A DNA stretch of 20,324 bases from DAIOGN01 sp036745245 (GCA_036745245.1 DAIOGN010000051.1:1-20324), one strand, 5' to 3'. Shown: positions 7,015 to 16,032, counted from the first letter of the stretch. Notes: generated from the sequence alone by a model not told the origin. Numbers and translations are program-made.

Positions 7015-7341
7015 TGCGACTCAAACTAATTCTCGCCTCTATCGTCTGCCCTGTCTGCCAGTCTCCTGGCACGAGGCGGCCTTCCCAGGGTAGCCGGCAG
7101 CAATCCCCTGGTAAACCTCAATCTTGCGCGGCCAGACCGGGTTCCGGGCTAAAATGAGTAACTGCTTGTCTAACAATATATTACATGGCATTTTGCCGGC
7201 CAGGATCTATGGCCGGGCCCCCTATTGTCCTGGCAGGGCTGGAAGCCGCCTCTATAATGAAGGCCGGGGCGCGCCTTCTGACCTCTGGCGCACCGCCGGC
7301 ACGGCTGCAACTATTGTCCCCTCCCTGCGTCTAAAAAGGGT

Positions 7342-7363
7342 CGATCGGCGCATGCGCCGATCG
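7342..7363. promoter_or_regulatory. Perfect 22-bp palindrome in the leader of the M16 operon
   Basis: A self-complementary sequence with half-site CGATCGGCGCA ends 43 bp before the first M16 start codon. On the minus strand it is followed within four bases by TTTTT, giving it terminator-like form in that direction; on the plus strand it would form a leader hairpin. It could be an operator or a structural leader element. Confidence 0.55.
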
Positions 7364-7406
7364 GAGTCCCCGCGCAGATGACCAAGAGATCCCTGAAAGG
7401 AATGTC

Positions 7407-8750
7407 ATGAAACAACTCATCCCAGGCATGCTGATGACGTTGGCACTCGCCGCTCCGGCCTTTGGGCAAAAGTACGGAATTACCTCGAAGACGCTCGACA
7501 ACGGTCTCGACGTGATCGTGGTGCAGAATTCAACGGTGCCGCTTCTCACCATCGAGATCGCCTGCAAGAACGGCGCGTACACGGAGCCGCCCGAATACGA
7601 CGGCCTGTCCCACCTGTACGAGCACATGTTCTTCAAAGCCAATCGCACGATTCCCGACCAGGAATCGTACATGGAACGCCAGCGCGAGCTGGGCATGGTG
7701 TGGAATGGAACCACGTCCCAGGAGCGCGTGAATTACTTCTTCACACTGCACAAGGACGACCTGAAGGATGGTATGGTGTTCATGCGCGACGCGATTCGGT
7801 ACCCTCTCTTCAAGCAGGACGAACTCGAGCGCGAACGGCCCGTGGTCTTGGGCGAGTTCGACCGCAATGAGGCCTCACCGTTTTTCCACTGGGGTCGCGC
7901 CGTGGACAAGCTCTCGTTTTCGAAATACTACAGCCGCAAGAACGTGATCGGCGACCGTGACGTCATCATCACGGCCACCCAGGAGAAGATGCGTACTATT
8001 CAGAACCGGTACTACATCCCCAACAACTCCACGCTCATCGTGTCCGGAGACGTGAATCCCGAGACGGTGTTCGCCATGGCGCAGGAGCTGTACGGTGACT
8101 GGCCACGCGGAGCCGACCCGTTCAAGGAGTTCCCGATTCCCGAGCATCCGCCGCTCGACAGCAGCATGCAGGTGACCGTGATCCAACCGGTAAATGCCGT
8201 GATGATCATGAAACAGTGGCACGGGCCCAGCCTGAAAAAGGACATCAAGAGCACCTTCGCCGCCGATGTGTTTTCCTTTATCATCGGCCAGCCGAATTCC
8301 CGGCTCCAGAAGAGGCTCGTGGATTCGGGCCTGGTGGATGGAATCGGCCTCAATTATTCCACGCTGGTGCACACGGGCCCCATTTCGCTGACGGCGCGGA
8401 CCGATGCGGCCCGCTTCAATCGCGCCATGGAGATCCTGAACGCCGAAATCTCGCAATTTGCCGATCCGGACTATTTCACGGATGAGCAACTCGAGTACGC
8501 CAAGAACCAGCTGGAGATCAGCGAGATCAAGGGACAGGAGAAGCCGTCGCAATTCGCCCACACCGTGTCCTACTGGTGGACGACCGGCGGCCTCGATTAC
8601 TACATGAACTACCTCGACAACCTGCGCGCCGTGAGCCGCGCCGACATCCAGAACTACCTGAAGCAGTATGTCATTGGGAAGCACAATGTCACCGGCTACC
8701 TGGCCTCCGAAGCGGATGCCGCCAGCCTCGGCCTGTCCGGAGGTATGTAA
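7407..8750 (+). CDS. M16 family zinc metallopeptidase, catalytic subunit
   Basis: A 447-residue secreted M16 (pitrilysin/insulinase) peptidase. The signal peptide ends near residue 20 (PAFGQ). The inverted zinc motif HLYEH lies at residues 69-73, and Glu150 in RPVVLGEFDRNE is 77 residues later, the spacing of the third zinc ligand in the family. Both M16 half-domains are present within 447 residues, the size of bacterial M16B half-units. The second half lacks the R/Y pair used for substrate binding. A ribosome site AAAGGA stands about 8 nt before the ATG. The stop codon directly abuts the next gene, which has the complementary pattern, so the two probably form a heterodimer. Confidence 0.93.
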   Translation: MKQLIPGMLMTLALAAPAFGQKYGITSKTLDNGLDVIVVQNSTVPLLTIEIACKNGAYTEPPEYDGLSHLYEHMFFKANRTIPDQESYMERQRELGMVWNGTTSQERVNYFFTLHKDDLKDGMVFMRDAIRYPLFKQDELERERPVVLGEFDRNEASPFFHWGRAVDKLSFSKYYSRKNVIGDRDVIITATQEKMRTIQNRYYIPNNSTLIVSGDVNPETVFAMAQELYGDWPRGADPFKEFPIPEHPPLDSSMQVTVIQPVNAVMIMKQWHGPSLKKDIKSTFAADVFSFIIGQPNSRLQKRLVDSGLVDGIGLNYSTLVHTGPISLTARTDAARFNRAMEILNAEISQFADPDYFTDEQLEYAKNQLEISEIKGQEKPSQFAHTVSYWWTTGGLDYYMNYLDNLRAVSRADIQNYLKQYVIGKHNVTGYLASEADAASLGLSGGM

Positions 8751-10076
8751 ATGAGCAAGTTTGCACGCAGTCTCTGCGCGGCCGTGCTGGTGTTGTCGGG
8801 TTCCATGGCACAGGCCGCTTCCGAAAAGTTCACGGTGGACGGGGTCGACGTGATCCTCAAGTCGCAACCCGGGACGCCGGTGGTCTCGGTGAATTTCGCC
8901 CTGCGCGGTGGGCTGCCGTACTACGGCGTCGAGCAGGCCGGCATCGAACTGCTCATGGCCCACGCGGCGCAGAAGGGTACGCAAAACTATCCGAAGGAGA
9001 AACTGCAGGATCTTCTCGCTCGGACGAGCACCGACATCGCCGTGGACGCACAGACCGACTACACGGTCATGTCCATGTCGTGCCTCAGGCGCGATCTCAA
9101 CGAAACCTGGAAGGCCTTCTGTGACATGATCACGCACCCGGCCTTCGAGGAGGCGGAAGTCACTCTGCTCCGCGATCAGCAGCTGGGGGACGTGAAGCAA
9201 TCCCGTGACGATCCCGATACGTACCTGCGCACGCTGGCCGACGAACTGCACTACGCGTCGCATCCCTACGCGGTTCAGCCCATGGGCACCGAGGAATCGG
9301 TGGCGAAGCTCGACGCCGCGGCCGTGCGCACCTATCACGCGAAGGCTGTGACCAAGGCTCGCGGTCTCGTGGTGCTGGTGGGCGACATCGACCGTGCCAC
9401 AGCCGAGCAGCTCGTCAAATCGGGCTTGTCAGGGCTGCCGGCAGGCAGCTACTCGGCGCCCGTGCTGGAACCGCCCGCCGGAGCCGAGACGGCCGACACA
9501 CGGTTGGAGGAGCGCGACCTGCCCACCAACTACCTGCGGGGCTACTACGTTGCGCCTTCGCTGGACCACCCCGACTACATCGCGCTTCAGGTGGCCACTC
9601 GGATCCTGCGCGACCGGCTGTTCGAGGAAGTGCGCACCAAGCGTAACCTGACGTACGCCGTATCGGCCGGGCTGGCATCGCGCCGTGATAACTACGGCAT
9701 GCTGTATGTCACGGCCGTAGAACCCGATACAACGCTCCGCGTGATGCTCAACGAAGTGCATCGGATGCAGTCGGAAGAAATCAGCGAGAAGGAACTAGGC
9801 GATCACCTGAAGGTCATGGTGACCCAGTACCTCATGGACCGCGAGACCAACGCCACACAGGCTGCAGAACTCTGCAAGTATGAGCTGGTGGGTTCAGGAT
9901 ATCAGGTGGCCGATCGAGTGGTGGATCTCATGCGCAAGGTGAGCCGCGCCGACATTCAGCGCGTCTGCCAGACCTACATGAAGGGGCTCGACTTCGTTCT
10001 GCTGGGCGATCCGGCCAAATGGAAGGATCCGCTCACGGAGGACGCACCCCCCAAATCCGACGGTTCTCTGAACTAG
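8751..10076 (+). CDS. M16 family peptidase-like protein, non-catalytic R/Y subunit
   Basis: A 441-residue secreted M16 homologue (signal peptide to about residue 23, AQAA). The zinc motif is lost: the expected HxxEH position reads ELLMAHAA (66-73). The C-terminal half keeps the family motif EEVRTKRNLTY, with Arg298 and Tyr302, which in heterodimeric M16B enzymes contact the substrate in the partner's active site. The start codon follows the previous stop with no gap (TAAATG), and GGAGG lies 7 nt before it inside the upstream gene, so the pair is co-translated. It is predicted to be inactive alone. Confidence 0.92.
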   Translation: MSKFARSLCAAVLVLSGSMAQAASEKFTVDGVDVILKSQPGTPVVSVNFALRGGLPYYGVEQAGIELLMAHAAQKGTQNYPKEKLQDLLARTSTDIAVDAQTDYTVMSMSCLRRDLNETWKAFCDMITHPAFEEAEVTLLRDQQLGDVKQSRDDPDTYLRTLADELHYASHPYAVQPMGTEESVAKLDAAAVRTYHAKAVTKARGLVVLVGDIDRATAEQLVKSGLSGLPAGSYSAPVLEPPAGAETADTRLEERDLPTNYLRGYYVAPSLDHPDYIALQVATRILRDRLFEEVRTKRNLTYAVSAGLASRRDNYGMLYVTAVEPDTTLRVMLNEVHRMQSEEISEKELGDHLKVMVTQYLMDRETNATQAAELCKYELVGSGYQVADRVVDLMRKVSRADIQRVCQTYMKGLDFVLLGDPAKWKDPLTEDAPPKSDGSLN

Positions 10077-10095
10077 ATCACCCGCCATCACAAAG

Positions 10096-10150
10096 AATTG
10101 GGGTCCGACCCGAATTTTGAGGAAATTCGGGTCGGACCCCAATTTTTTTT
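10096..10150 (+). terminator. Terminator built from a GGGTC-type inverted repeat, copy 2
   Basis: A perfect 22-bp stem (10096-10117 with 10123-10144) around loop TGAGG, followed by a T-run ending at 10150. Its core GGGGTCCGACCC resembles the arms of the element at 6219-6292. It lies 19 bp after the second M16 gene and is a near-ideal intrinsic terminator; the stem is symmetric enough to work on both strands. Confidence 0.88.
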
Positions 10151-10171
10151 GACCCCCCCGGAAAAGGGGTC
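10151..10171. repeat. Short GACCCC/GGGGTC hairpin
   Basis: GACCCC (10151-10156) and GGGGTC (10166-10171) enclose nine bases directly after the T-run of the M16 terminator and 12 bp before the next start codon. It repeats the GGGGTC theme of the neighbouring element and may be a degenerate further copy. It could mask the weak ribosome site of the downstream gene. Confidence 0.4.
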
Positions 10172-10183
10172 TAGCTTTCGCAC

Positions 10184-11224
10184 ATGCTTCAACGCTGGGG
10201 GCCGTGGTGCCTGCTGTTCTTCGTTCTGGCCGGCGCTGCGCGGGTGGAAGCCCGGCCCAAGACCGACACGATCTGGACCGACAAGGGGGATCGGGTGGTG
10301 TGCGAGATTCTCGAGCTGAAGCAGGGCCAGCTCCGTGTGGGCACCAATGACATGGGCACCCTGACGATCGACTGGCTGCACATCGTCAGCCTGCGCTCGA
10401 ACTACTTCTTCCGGGTGGAGCCGCGGTCGGGCAGGCGCTACTTCGGCAGTCTGTTGCTGGATTCCGCGGAAACCATCCTGCAGGTACGACGCTATACCGA
10501 CACGCTGCGCTTCCGGCGCTGGGATGTGGTGGCCATCACGCCGATCGAAACGGGCTTCTGGTCCCGTCTGGATGGATCGTTCGCCCTGGGCTTCAGCTAC
10601 ACCAAGGCAAGCCGCGTGGCGCAACTCACGTTGAACTGGAACAACCGCTACACTATGGAGAGCGACCTGGTGGATCTGAAGGCCAACGCCATTGCCACGT
10701 CCAAGGATGATTCCAGCGATGTGTTACGCAATGAGGACTTCTCATTGGCCTATTATCATCTGTTTGGTAAACGCCTGAACGCCTCCTTGTCGGGGGCCTA
10801 CCAGCGTAATGATGAACTGGGACTGAAACGCCGTACCATCGCCGCGCTCACGGGCGGCGTGAGTCCGATCAAGACCAACCTTCACACGCTGATGTTCTCC
10901 CTGGGAGCCGCCCTCAATGCTGAACTGGGCACCTCTGACTCATCGGTCGCTACGGAGAGCGTCGAGGGGGTGGTGAAACTGAACTACTCCCTGTACAAAT
11001 ACGATTCGCCTAAAAGCAACATCGCCGTCACACTGGCATACTTTCCCAGCCTCACGGAAAACGATCGGCATCGTCTCGACTTCAACACCACGTTCAGTCA
11101 CGAGCTGGTGTCGGACTTTTTCCTGAATCTCTCGTACTACACCAATCTCGATACCAAGCCCGCCACGCAGGACGCCTCCACGTCGGACTTCGGTGTCGTC
11201 ACGTCGTTCAGCTGGTCGTACTGA
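10184..11224 (+). CDS. DUF481 family outer-membrane beta-barrel protein
   Basis: A 346-residue protein with a signal peptide (MLQRWGPWCLLFFVLAGAARVEA). The first part (about residues 25-115) has the repeated pattern TDKGDRVVCEILELKQGQL, DMGTLTIDWLHIVSL and GRRYFGSLL found in the N-terminal region of DUF481 (YdiY-like) proteins. From about residue 125 alternating strands (SFALGFSYTKAS, LTLNWNNRYTM, VVTSFSWSY) form the barrel, and the last residue is aromatic as the BAM signal requires. The biological role of the family is not established. The ATG at 10184 has only a distant AGGGG, so the exact start is less certain. It is convergent with the arylsulfatase, 9 bp apart. Confidence 0.85.
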   Translation: MLQRWGPWCLLFFVLAGAARVEARPKTDTIWTDKGDRVVCEILELKQGQLRVGTNDMGTLTIDWLHIVSLRSNYFFRVEPRSGRRYFGSLLLDSAETILQVRRYTDTLRFRRWDVVAITPIETGFWSRLDGSFALGFSYTKASRVAQLTLNWNNRYTMESDLVDLKANAIATSKDDSSDVLRNEDFSLAYYHLFGKRLNASLSGAYQRNDELGLKRRTIAALTGGVSPIKTNLHTLMFSLGAALNAELGTSDSSVATESVEGVVKLNYSLYKYDSPKSNIAVTLAYFPSLTENDRHRLDFNTTFSHELVSDFFLNLSYYTNLDTKPATQDASTSDFGVVTSFSWSY

Positions 11225-11233
11225 CGCACCCGC

Positions 11234-13582
11234 TCATTTCACATCGATCGTGATTTTGGTGATCTCGCCGGTGAACTCGGCCCGGCCCTTGTACTCCTCC
11301 GCTACCGGCGTGTTGCTGTCGGTGCCCACATCGGCGGGTTCGTCGAGGCCATAGGTGCTGCCATGGGTGTGCGAGATATCGCCCCGGGCCACTTCGGCCC
11401 CATCCACATAGAGAGTTCCCGTACCGCCCAGGCCGCGGCCGCCACCCGCGTAGGCAAAATCAAACCGAATCGTGTGCGCACCGGCCGGTACCGGGCTCGG
11501 TCCCTGGATCGGGTAGTGCTCGAGTCCCAGGAAGTTGTAGTGGAAGACAGGAGTGCCGTCGTGCATGTACAGTGACCACCCTCCGAAGTCCCCGCCCTGG
11601 CACACCATCACGCCCGAGGCGCTCTCCGGCACGCTCACCTCCGCCGTGATGGAGTAGGACGCGTTCTTCGTGTCGATGAACGCGTTTTCCATCATCCACC
11701 GCATTCCGGGGTAGAGCACGATCTGTTTGCGGCCGCCCATGAGTTCGGGTCGTCCGGCCAGGCTGGCCACGAACCGCTCAAGGGTGCGATCGTCCAGCGG
11801 AAGCACATGGAACTTCTCGGCCTCCTGCAGGAATACCTGCTTGAGCGCTTCGAGCTTCTCAGGGTTCTTCTTGGCGAGATTCTTCGAGAGGCTGAAGTCC
11901 GCCTGGGCGTTGTACAGCTCCCACACGTCGTCGGCCAGGGGTCCTCTCGGCTGCGGTTCCCAGGGGGCGCGATGCACGGTGCCGGCGAACCAGCCCTCGT
12001 GATAGATCCCCCGGTTGCCGAACATCTCGAAGTACTGCGTGGTTCTGGCGTCGGGCGCGTCGGGCTGATCGAAGGAGTACTTCATACTCACGCCCTCCAT
12101 GGGGCGCTGGGCGATCCCGTTGACCGTACGCGGAGCCGGGACGCCCACGGCCTCATAGATAGTGGGAGCCACATCAATCACGTGATGGAACTGGCCCCGG
12201 ATCTGGTGGGTCGCCTGAATCCCGGCGGGCCAGTGCACCACCATGCCATTGCGCGTGCCGCCGAAGTTCGAAGCCACCTGTTTGGCCCAGGTGAAAGGCG
12301 TGTTGCCCGCGATGGCCCAGCCCGCTGCAAAATGATTGTAGGTTTTGTCTGAGCCCAGCTCGTCGATTTTGGAGAGCTGCATTTCGAGGGTTTCCGGCAC
12401 GCCATTGAAAAACGTAGACTCATTGTACACGCCGATCATGCCCCCCTCGGCGCTTGAGCCGTTGTCGCCGACGATGTAGAAGAGCAGGGTATTCTCCAGC
12501 TCGCCCATCTCTTCCAGAGCGGCCAGCAGGCGGCCTACCTCGTGATCGGTGTGCTCGGCGAATCCTGCAAAAATCTCCATCTGGCGCTCAAACAGCCGCT
12601 TCTCGTCGGCGGATAGCTTCTTCCAATCCTTGATGTCTTTGGGCTTGGCCGCAAGTTGGGTATTCGCGGGAACCACGCCCAGTTGCTTCTGGCGCGACAG
12701 CGTTTCTTTCCGCAGCTCATCCCAACCCTGGCTGAACTTCCCCTTGTACCGATCGGCGAACTCCCGCGGCGCGTGGTGCGGGGCATGCGTGGCTCCCGTG
12801 GCAAAGTACATGTAGAACGGCTTGTCGGGCGTGAGGGACTGCTGCGACCGAACCCAGGCGATGGCCTGATTCGTCATGTCGGTGGTGAAGTGATAGCCGG
12901 GATCTTCGTCGGGGACGTCCATCGGTGTGACACCGTCGAACACCAGCGGGTGCCATTGGTTTGTTTCGCCGCCGATGAAGCCGTAGAACTTGTCGAATCC
13001 CGAACCCGTGGGCCAGCGGTCCATGGGGCCCGACACCGACACTTCCCAGGGTGGCGTCTCGTGGTACTTCCCAAAGGCGGCCGTGCTGTACCCGTTCAAC
13101 CGGAGCACCTGCGCTACGGGCGTGATGCTCTGCGGCCGCACCCCCGTGTTTCCTGGAAACGCGGTGGCCACCTCCATGATGGCGCCGGCGTTGTTGGAGT
13201 GGTGGTTGTAGCCGGTGAGCAGCGCCGTGCGCGTGGGCGAACACAGGGCCGTGGTGTGGAAGCGATTGTAGCGGAGTCCCTGCGCGGCCATGCGCTCCAG
13301 CGTGGGCATCTGGATGGGGCCGCCAAAGGCACTGGAATGCCCAAACCCGATGTCATCGATCAACACGATCACCACGTTGGGCGCACCCTCCGGGGCCTTC
13401 ACTTCAAATCGCGGAGGGGCCTGCGCGTTCCGTGCGTCCAGTTCCGTGAACACGGGGGGTGTCGGTTCCGCGATGGGCAGGGCGGACCGGTCGAGTGCGG
13501 AACCCGTCTGCGCTGAGACGACGGTGCTGCTGAGTGCAAGCATCATAAAGAGCGATGCGATTCGAACTGAAGCATGGGTCAT
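11234..13582 (-). CDS. Secreted type I (formylglycine) arylsulfatase
   Basis: A 782-residue sulfatase hydrolysing sulfate esters outside the cytoplasm. The signal peptide ends at about residue 24 (VVSAQ). Metal-binding Asp76-Asp77 lie in VIVLIDDIGFG; the formylglycine site is Cys114 in CSPTRTALLTGYN (the CxPxR signature); Lys172 and His174 lie in FGKYHE; Asp373-Asn374 in VGDNGSSAEGG supply further metal ligands. Residues after about 640 form a beta-rich, LamG-like tail (GGTGTLYVDGAEV) common in this subgroup. The ATG at 13582 has AAAGGA about 9 nt upstream; a longer open frame to 14077 overlaps the octahaem gene and is not used. Activity needs a formylglycine-generating enzyme or anSME encoded elsewhere. 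Substrate is unknown. Confidence 0.94.
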   Translation of the reverse strand: MTHASVRIASLFMMLALSSTVVSAQTGSALDRSALPIAEPTPPVFTELDARNAQAPPRFEVKAPEGAPNVVIVLIDDIGFGHSSAFGGPIQMPTLERMAAQGLRYNRFHTTALCSPTRTALLTGYNHHSNNAGAIMEVATAFPGNTGVRPQSITPVAQVLRLNGYSTAAFGKYHETPPWEVSVSGPMDRWPTGSGFDKFYGFIGGETNQWHPLVFDGVTPMDVPDEDPGYHFTTDMTNQAIAWVRSQQSLTPDKPFYMYFATGATHAPHHAPREFADRYKGKFSQGWDELRKETLSRQKQLGVVPANTQLAAKPKDIKDWKKLSADEKRLFERQMEIFAGFAEHTDHEVGRLLAALEEMGELENTLLFYIVGDNGSSAEGGMIGVYNESTFFNGVPETLEMQLSKIDELGSDKTYNHFAAGWAIAGNTPFTWAKQVASNFGGTRNGMVVHWPAGIQATHQIRGQFHHVIDVAPTIYEAVGVPAPRTVNGIAQRPMEGVSMKYSFDQPDAPDARTTQYFEMFGNRGIYHEGWFAGTVHRAPWEPQPRGPLADDVWELYNAQADFSLSKNLAKKNPEKLEALKQVFLQEAEKFHVLPLDDRTLERFVASLAGRPELMGGRKQIVLYPGMRWMMENAFIDTKNASYSITAEVSVPESASGVMVCQGGDFGGWSLYMHDGTPVFHYNFLGLEHYPIQGPSPVPAGAHTIRFDFAYAGGGRGLGGTGTLYVDGAEVARGDISHTHGSTYGLDEPADVGTDSNTPVAEEYKGRAEFTGEITKITIDVK

Positions 13583-13728
13583 GGTGCGATTCCTTTGTGC
13601 GAGACGCGGTGTATTCGTGCTGTTGAACACTTGTATTCGGGTGGCGCAGACTGGCCGGAGCGGGAAGCTGGCCAGCGTGCGATGAAGTACGCCTTGAATC
13701 CGTCGCGGGGCAACCGGGTTTTGACGAA

Positions 13729-13750
13729 TGCCGATGACGGGAGTTGAACC
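13729..13750 (-). other. tRNA 3'-end-like sequence (possible attachment-site remnant)
   Basis: Read on the minus strand, GGTTCAACTCCCGTC is followed by ATCGGCA: a TpsiC loop (GGTTCAA-N2-C) plus a seven-base acceptor-like tail and discriminator A. The rest of a tRNA is absent: the 5' side of the T stem does not pair fully, and the bases upstream belong to the end of the octahaem gene. Such 3' fragments can mark integration sites, but no integrase or second copy was seen. Confidence 0.3.
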
Positions 13751-13758
13751 GTTGCTGA

Positions 13759-16032
13759 CTACGGCGTCGTGAGCCAACTCTCCGTGGTCAGAAGGTCCGG
13801 TGTGGTACCGTACAACTCTTTCAGCATCCGCAGGCTTCGCAGGGCCTCGCTCCGCCGGTTGGCCTCGAGATGCAATGATAAAGAGTACTCCAACAACTCG
13901 CGGTCGTACGGGTGAAGCCGTAACGCCTTCTCGACCACGCGGGACGCTTCTTCCGGTGGCCCCTGCGAATGCAGCGCCACGGCGTACACGTAGGCGTAGC
14001 GTGCCTGCTGCGAATCGCCTCGCCAGGCGCGCTCGAAAAGTCGCAGCGCCGAGTCGGTCTGTCCGGCGCGAACCCACCAGAGTCCCAGCGCGTGGTTGGC
14101 TCCAGCATCATCGGGCGCCTGCACGAGCGCAGCTTCGAGCACTTCGCGACTTCGTGACTCATCGCCGCCTGCCCGCAGCGCATCGGCCAGATTCACGTAG
14201 GCAGGAGCGAACGACGAATCCACCCGAACCGCCGTCTCAAAGGCCTGCACCGCGCGCGCGCGGTCGCCCAGATCCAGATACAGATTGCCCAGGTTCATCC
14301 AGGCCGTGGGATGATCCGCCTGTGCCAGTTGCGACGCCGTGTAGAGTGCCAGGGCCGAGTCGAAGCGGATTGCCTCGGCACTTCGCGCCGGCGGCTGGTA
14401 GTGTCCGGCCAGTGCGCGCGCGGCCTGCGTTCGCACCAGGCGCACTGAGTCACTCAGAAGTGCTTTGAGCCACGGATCTCTCGACGATCCCTGGAGCGCG
14501 GCCGCCGCTCCTGCTGCCGCGGCGCGAACGAGAGGATTCGCATGGCTCGCGCTCGAAGCGAGCACGCCGGGGGTACCTGCTCCAGGCGACCCAAGGCGCT
14601 CCAGGGCAGACGCCCTGAGGATGGCGGCTAGCGAGGTGTCGCCAGCAAGTCTCTCGAGGTCCGGCCGCGCACGCGGATCTCCCTCGTCTGCGGCGGCGAA
14701 CACGGTGGCAAAGGGATGCGGTTCCGGTGCGCCGTACCAAGTCTCAACAGCCGCCGCCGCCCATTTGGCCGAACGGTCCTGGTGGCAGCCGTTGCAGGCG
14801 TTGGGCACTCCCAGGCTCACGGTCAGGTCGGGACGTGGCACCTGCAGGCTGTGATCGGCGCGCATGTCCACGCCCATGTAACGTCCCTGCGGCATGTGGC
14901 AGTTCACGCAGCGCGCCCCCGCCGAGTCGACATCGTGGAAGTGATGCGAGCGTGAGGCGTACGTCTCCGCTCGATGGCAACTCTGACAGAGCGCATCCCC
15001 CTCGATGCGCAGGCGTCCGCTGTGAACGTTGTGGCAGTCGCTGCACTCTACGCCCGCACGGTGCATCTTGCTTTGCAGAAACGAGCCGTACTCGTACACC
15101 TCATCGCGTATCTGGCCGTCGGCGAAGTAGAGCGGATCCGAGACCAGAGATGGACGATGCGTGGCTGCCAGTGGCCCGCCGATCACGTACTCCGCTTCGG
15201 TGGACCGCCGCGCATGGCAGCGTCCGCAGACTTCCACCTGAGGAGTGCCCGAAGGCGCGGTGGTGCGCTGTGCGATCGAATCGCCCGCCTTCAGAAGCCA
15301 CTCCACTTCCGTGCGCTTCTCGAACTCAACCTCCAGCCCTGCCCGCGGCCACGGGGGCGCTTTTCCCGCGGTGGCCCGTTGCGCCCACTCCACATGCCGT
15401 GAGCCGGGGCCGTGGCAGGCCTCGCAGGATACATCGATCTCCGACCAGGTGGTGGCGTAGGTGCGGGTGGCCGGGTCGTAGTTCTTTTTCAGATCCGTGG
15501 AGTGACACTCGGCGCACTGGGTGTTCCAGTTCTGACTGACGCGCGTCCAGTGCAGCTCATCCGACGGCGCGATACGTTCCTGCCCGTACAGGTGGAACCA
15601 GCGCTGACCGCCAGAATCGGCGGGCCGGGCGTCCCAGCACAAAGGCAACGCCTGGAGTCGCCCTCCGGGATAGGCCACCAGGTACTGCTGCAGCGGCCAC
15701 GCACCGAATGTGTACAGCACCTGAAACTCGCCCTGGACGCCCCGCTCACCCTCGGTCCGCACAAAGTAATCTCCGTTGCGCCTGTTGAAGTGCGACGTGA
15801 CACCGTGCAGTGTGAACTCTGCGTCATTGAAGTTCCCGAGCACCGTGGCCTCCGTGGCCGTATCCATGGCCAGGTCGTGGTGCGATCCCGCAAACGCGGC
15901 CATCTCCGGCTGATGACAGGGGGCGCATGCGGTGCGGCCCACGAATTGGGCCGGGCCGGGTGCCGGGTCGGCGGCGCAGCCCACGAGCCCTGCGGCCGCT
16001 ACCGCGAGGACCCACACACAGGCTCGAGTCAT
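13759..16032 (-). CDS. Octahaem cytochrome c lipoprotein with HEAT-like and TPR repeats
   Basis: A 757-residue lipoprotein (lipobox GLVGC, Cys19). Eight CXXCH motifs occupy the first 420 residues: CAPCH 36, CAECH 173, CEACH 203, CGRCH 269, CSDCH 330, CQSCH 349, CVNCH 375, CNGCH 413. Residues about 440-550 are alanine-rich paired helices resembling HEAT repeats (LVRAAAAGAAAAL, LVRTQAARALAGHY). Residues about 555-740 hold TPR units (AWMNLGNLYLDLGDRARAVQAFETAV, shortened here to one unit). It fits the multihaem/TPR proteins of environmental bacteria; a redox partner or assembly role is unknown. The start overlaps the stop of the sigma54-activator remnant by four bases (ATGA), and no separate ribosome site is visible. 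Confidence 0.9.
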   Translation of the reverse strand: MTRACVWVLAVAAAGLVGCAADPAPGPAQFVGRTACAPCHQPEMAAFAGSHHDLAMDTATEATVLGNFNDAEFTLHGVTSHFNRRNGDYFVRTEGERGVQGEFQVLYTFGAWPLQQYLVAYPGGRLQALPLCWDARPADSGGQRWFHLYGQERIAPSDELHWTRVSQNWNTQCAECHSTDLKKNYDPATRTYATTWSEIDVSCEACHGPGSRHVEWAQRATAGKAPPWPRAGLEVEFEKRTEVEWLLKAGDSIAQRTTAPSGTPQVEVCGRCHARRSTEAEYVIGGPLAATHRPSLVSDPLYFADGQIRDEVYEYGSFLQSKMHRAGVECSDCHNVHSGRLRIEGDALCQSCHRAETYASRSHHFHDVDSAGARCVNCHMPQGRYMGVDMRADHSLQVPRPDLTVSLGVPNACNGCHQDRSAKWAAAAVETWYGAPEPHPFATVFAAADEGDPRARPDLERLAGDTSLAAILRASALERLGSPGAGTPGVLASSASHANPLVRAAAAGAAAALQGSSRDPWLKALLSDSVRLVRTQAARALAGHYQPPARSAEAIRFDSALALYTASQLAQADHPTAWMNLGNLYLDLGDRARAVQAFETAVRVDSSFAPAYVNLADALRAGGDESRSREVLEAALVQAPDDAGANHALGLWWVRAGQTDSALRLFERAWRGDSQQARYAYVYAVALHSQGPPEEASRVVEKALRLHPYDRELLEYSLSLHLEANRRSEALRSLRMLKELYGTTPDLLTTESWLTTP

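Larger units (their letters stand above)
6933..7406. other. 474-bp spacer between tetrahaem cytochrome and M16 operon
   Basis: There is no convincing gene here. It contains the minus-strand promoter/dyad at 6984-7014, a TATAAT at 7253-7258 that could be a -10 for the M16 operon (no good -35 at the proper distance), two copies of CTATTGTCC (7222-7230 and 7311-7319, 89 bp apart), and the 22-bp palindrome at 7342-7363. A small frame at 7124-7381 has no recognisable motif and is not called. Confidence 0.6.

Noticed and set aside
7875..9338. 487-codon open frame antisense to both M16 genes
   Set aside because: It crosses the junction of two clear peptidase genes, lacks any motif and has the composition of an antisense shadow.
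13700..13800. Complete tRNA gene on the minus strand
   Set aside because: Only the T-loop and acceptor-like tail are present; no 5' acceptor half, D arm or anticodon arm pairs with it.
13583..14077. N-terminal extension of the arylsulfatase to 947 residues
   Set aside because: It would overlap the octahaem gene on the same strand and precede a clear signal peptide that has its own ribosome site.
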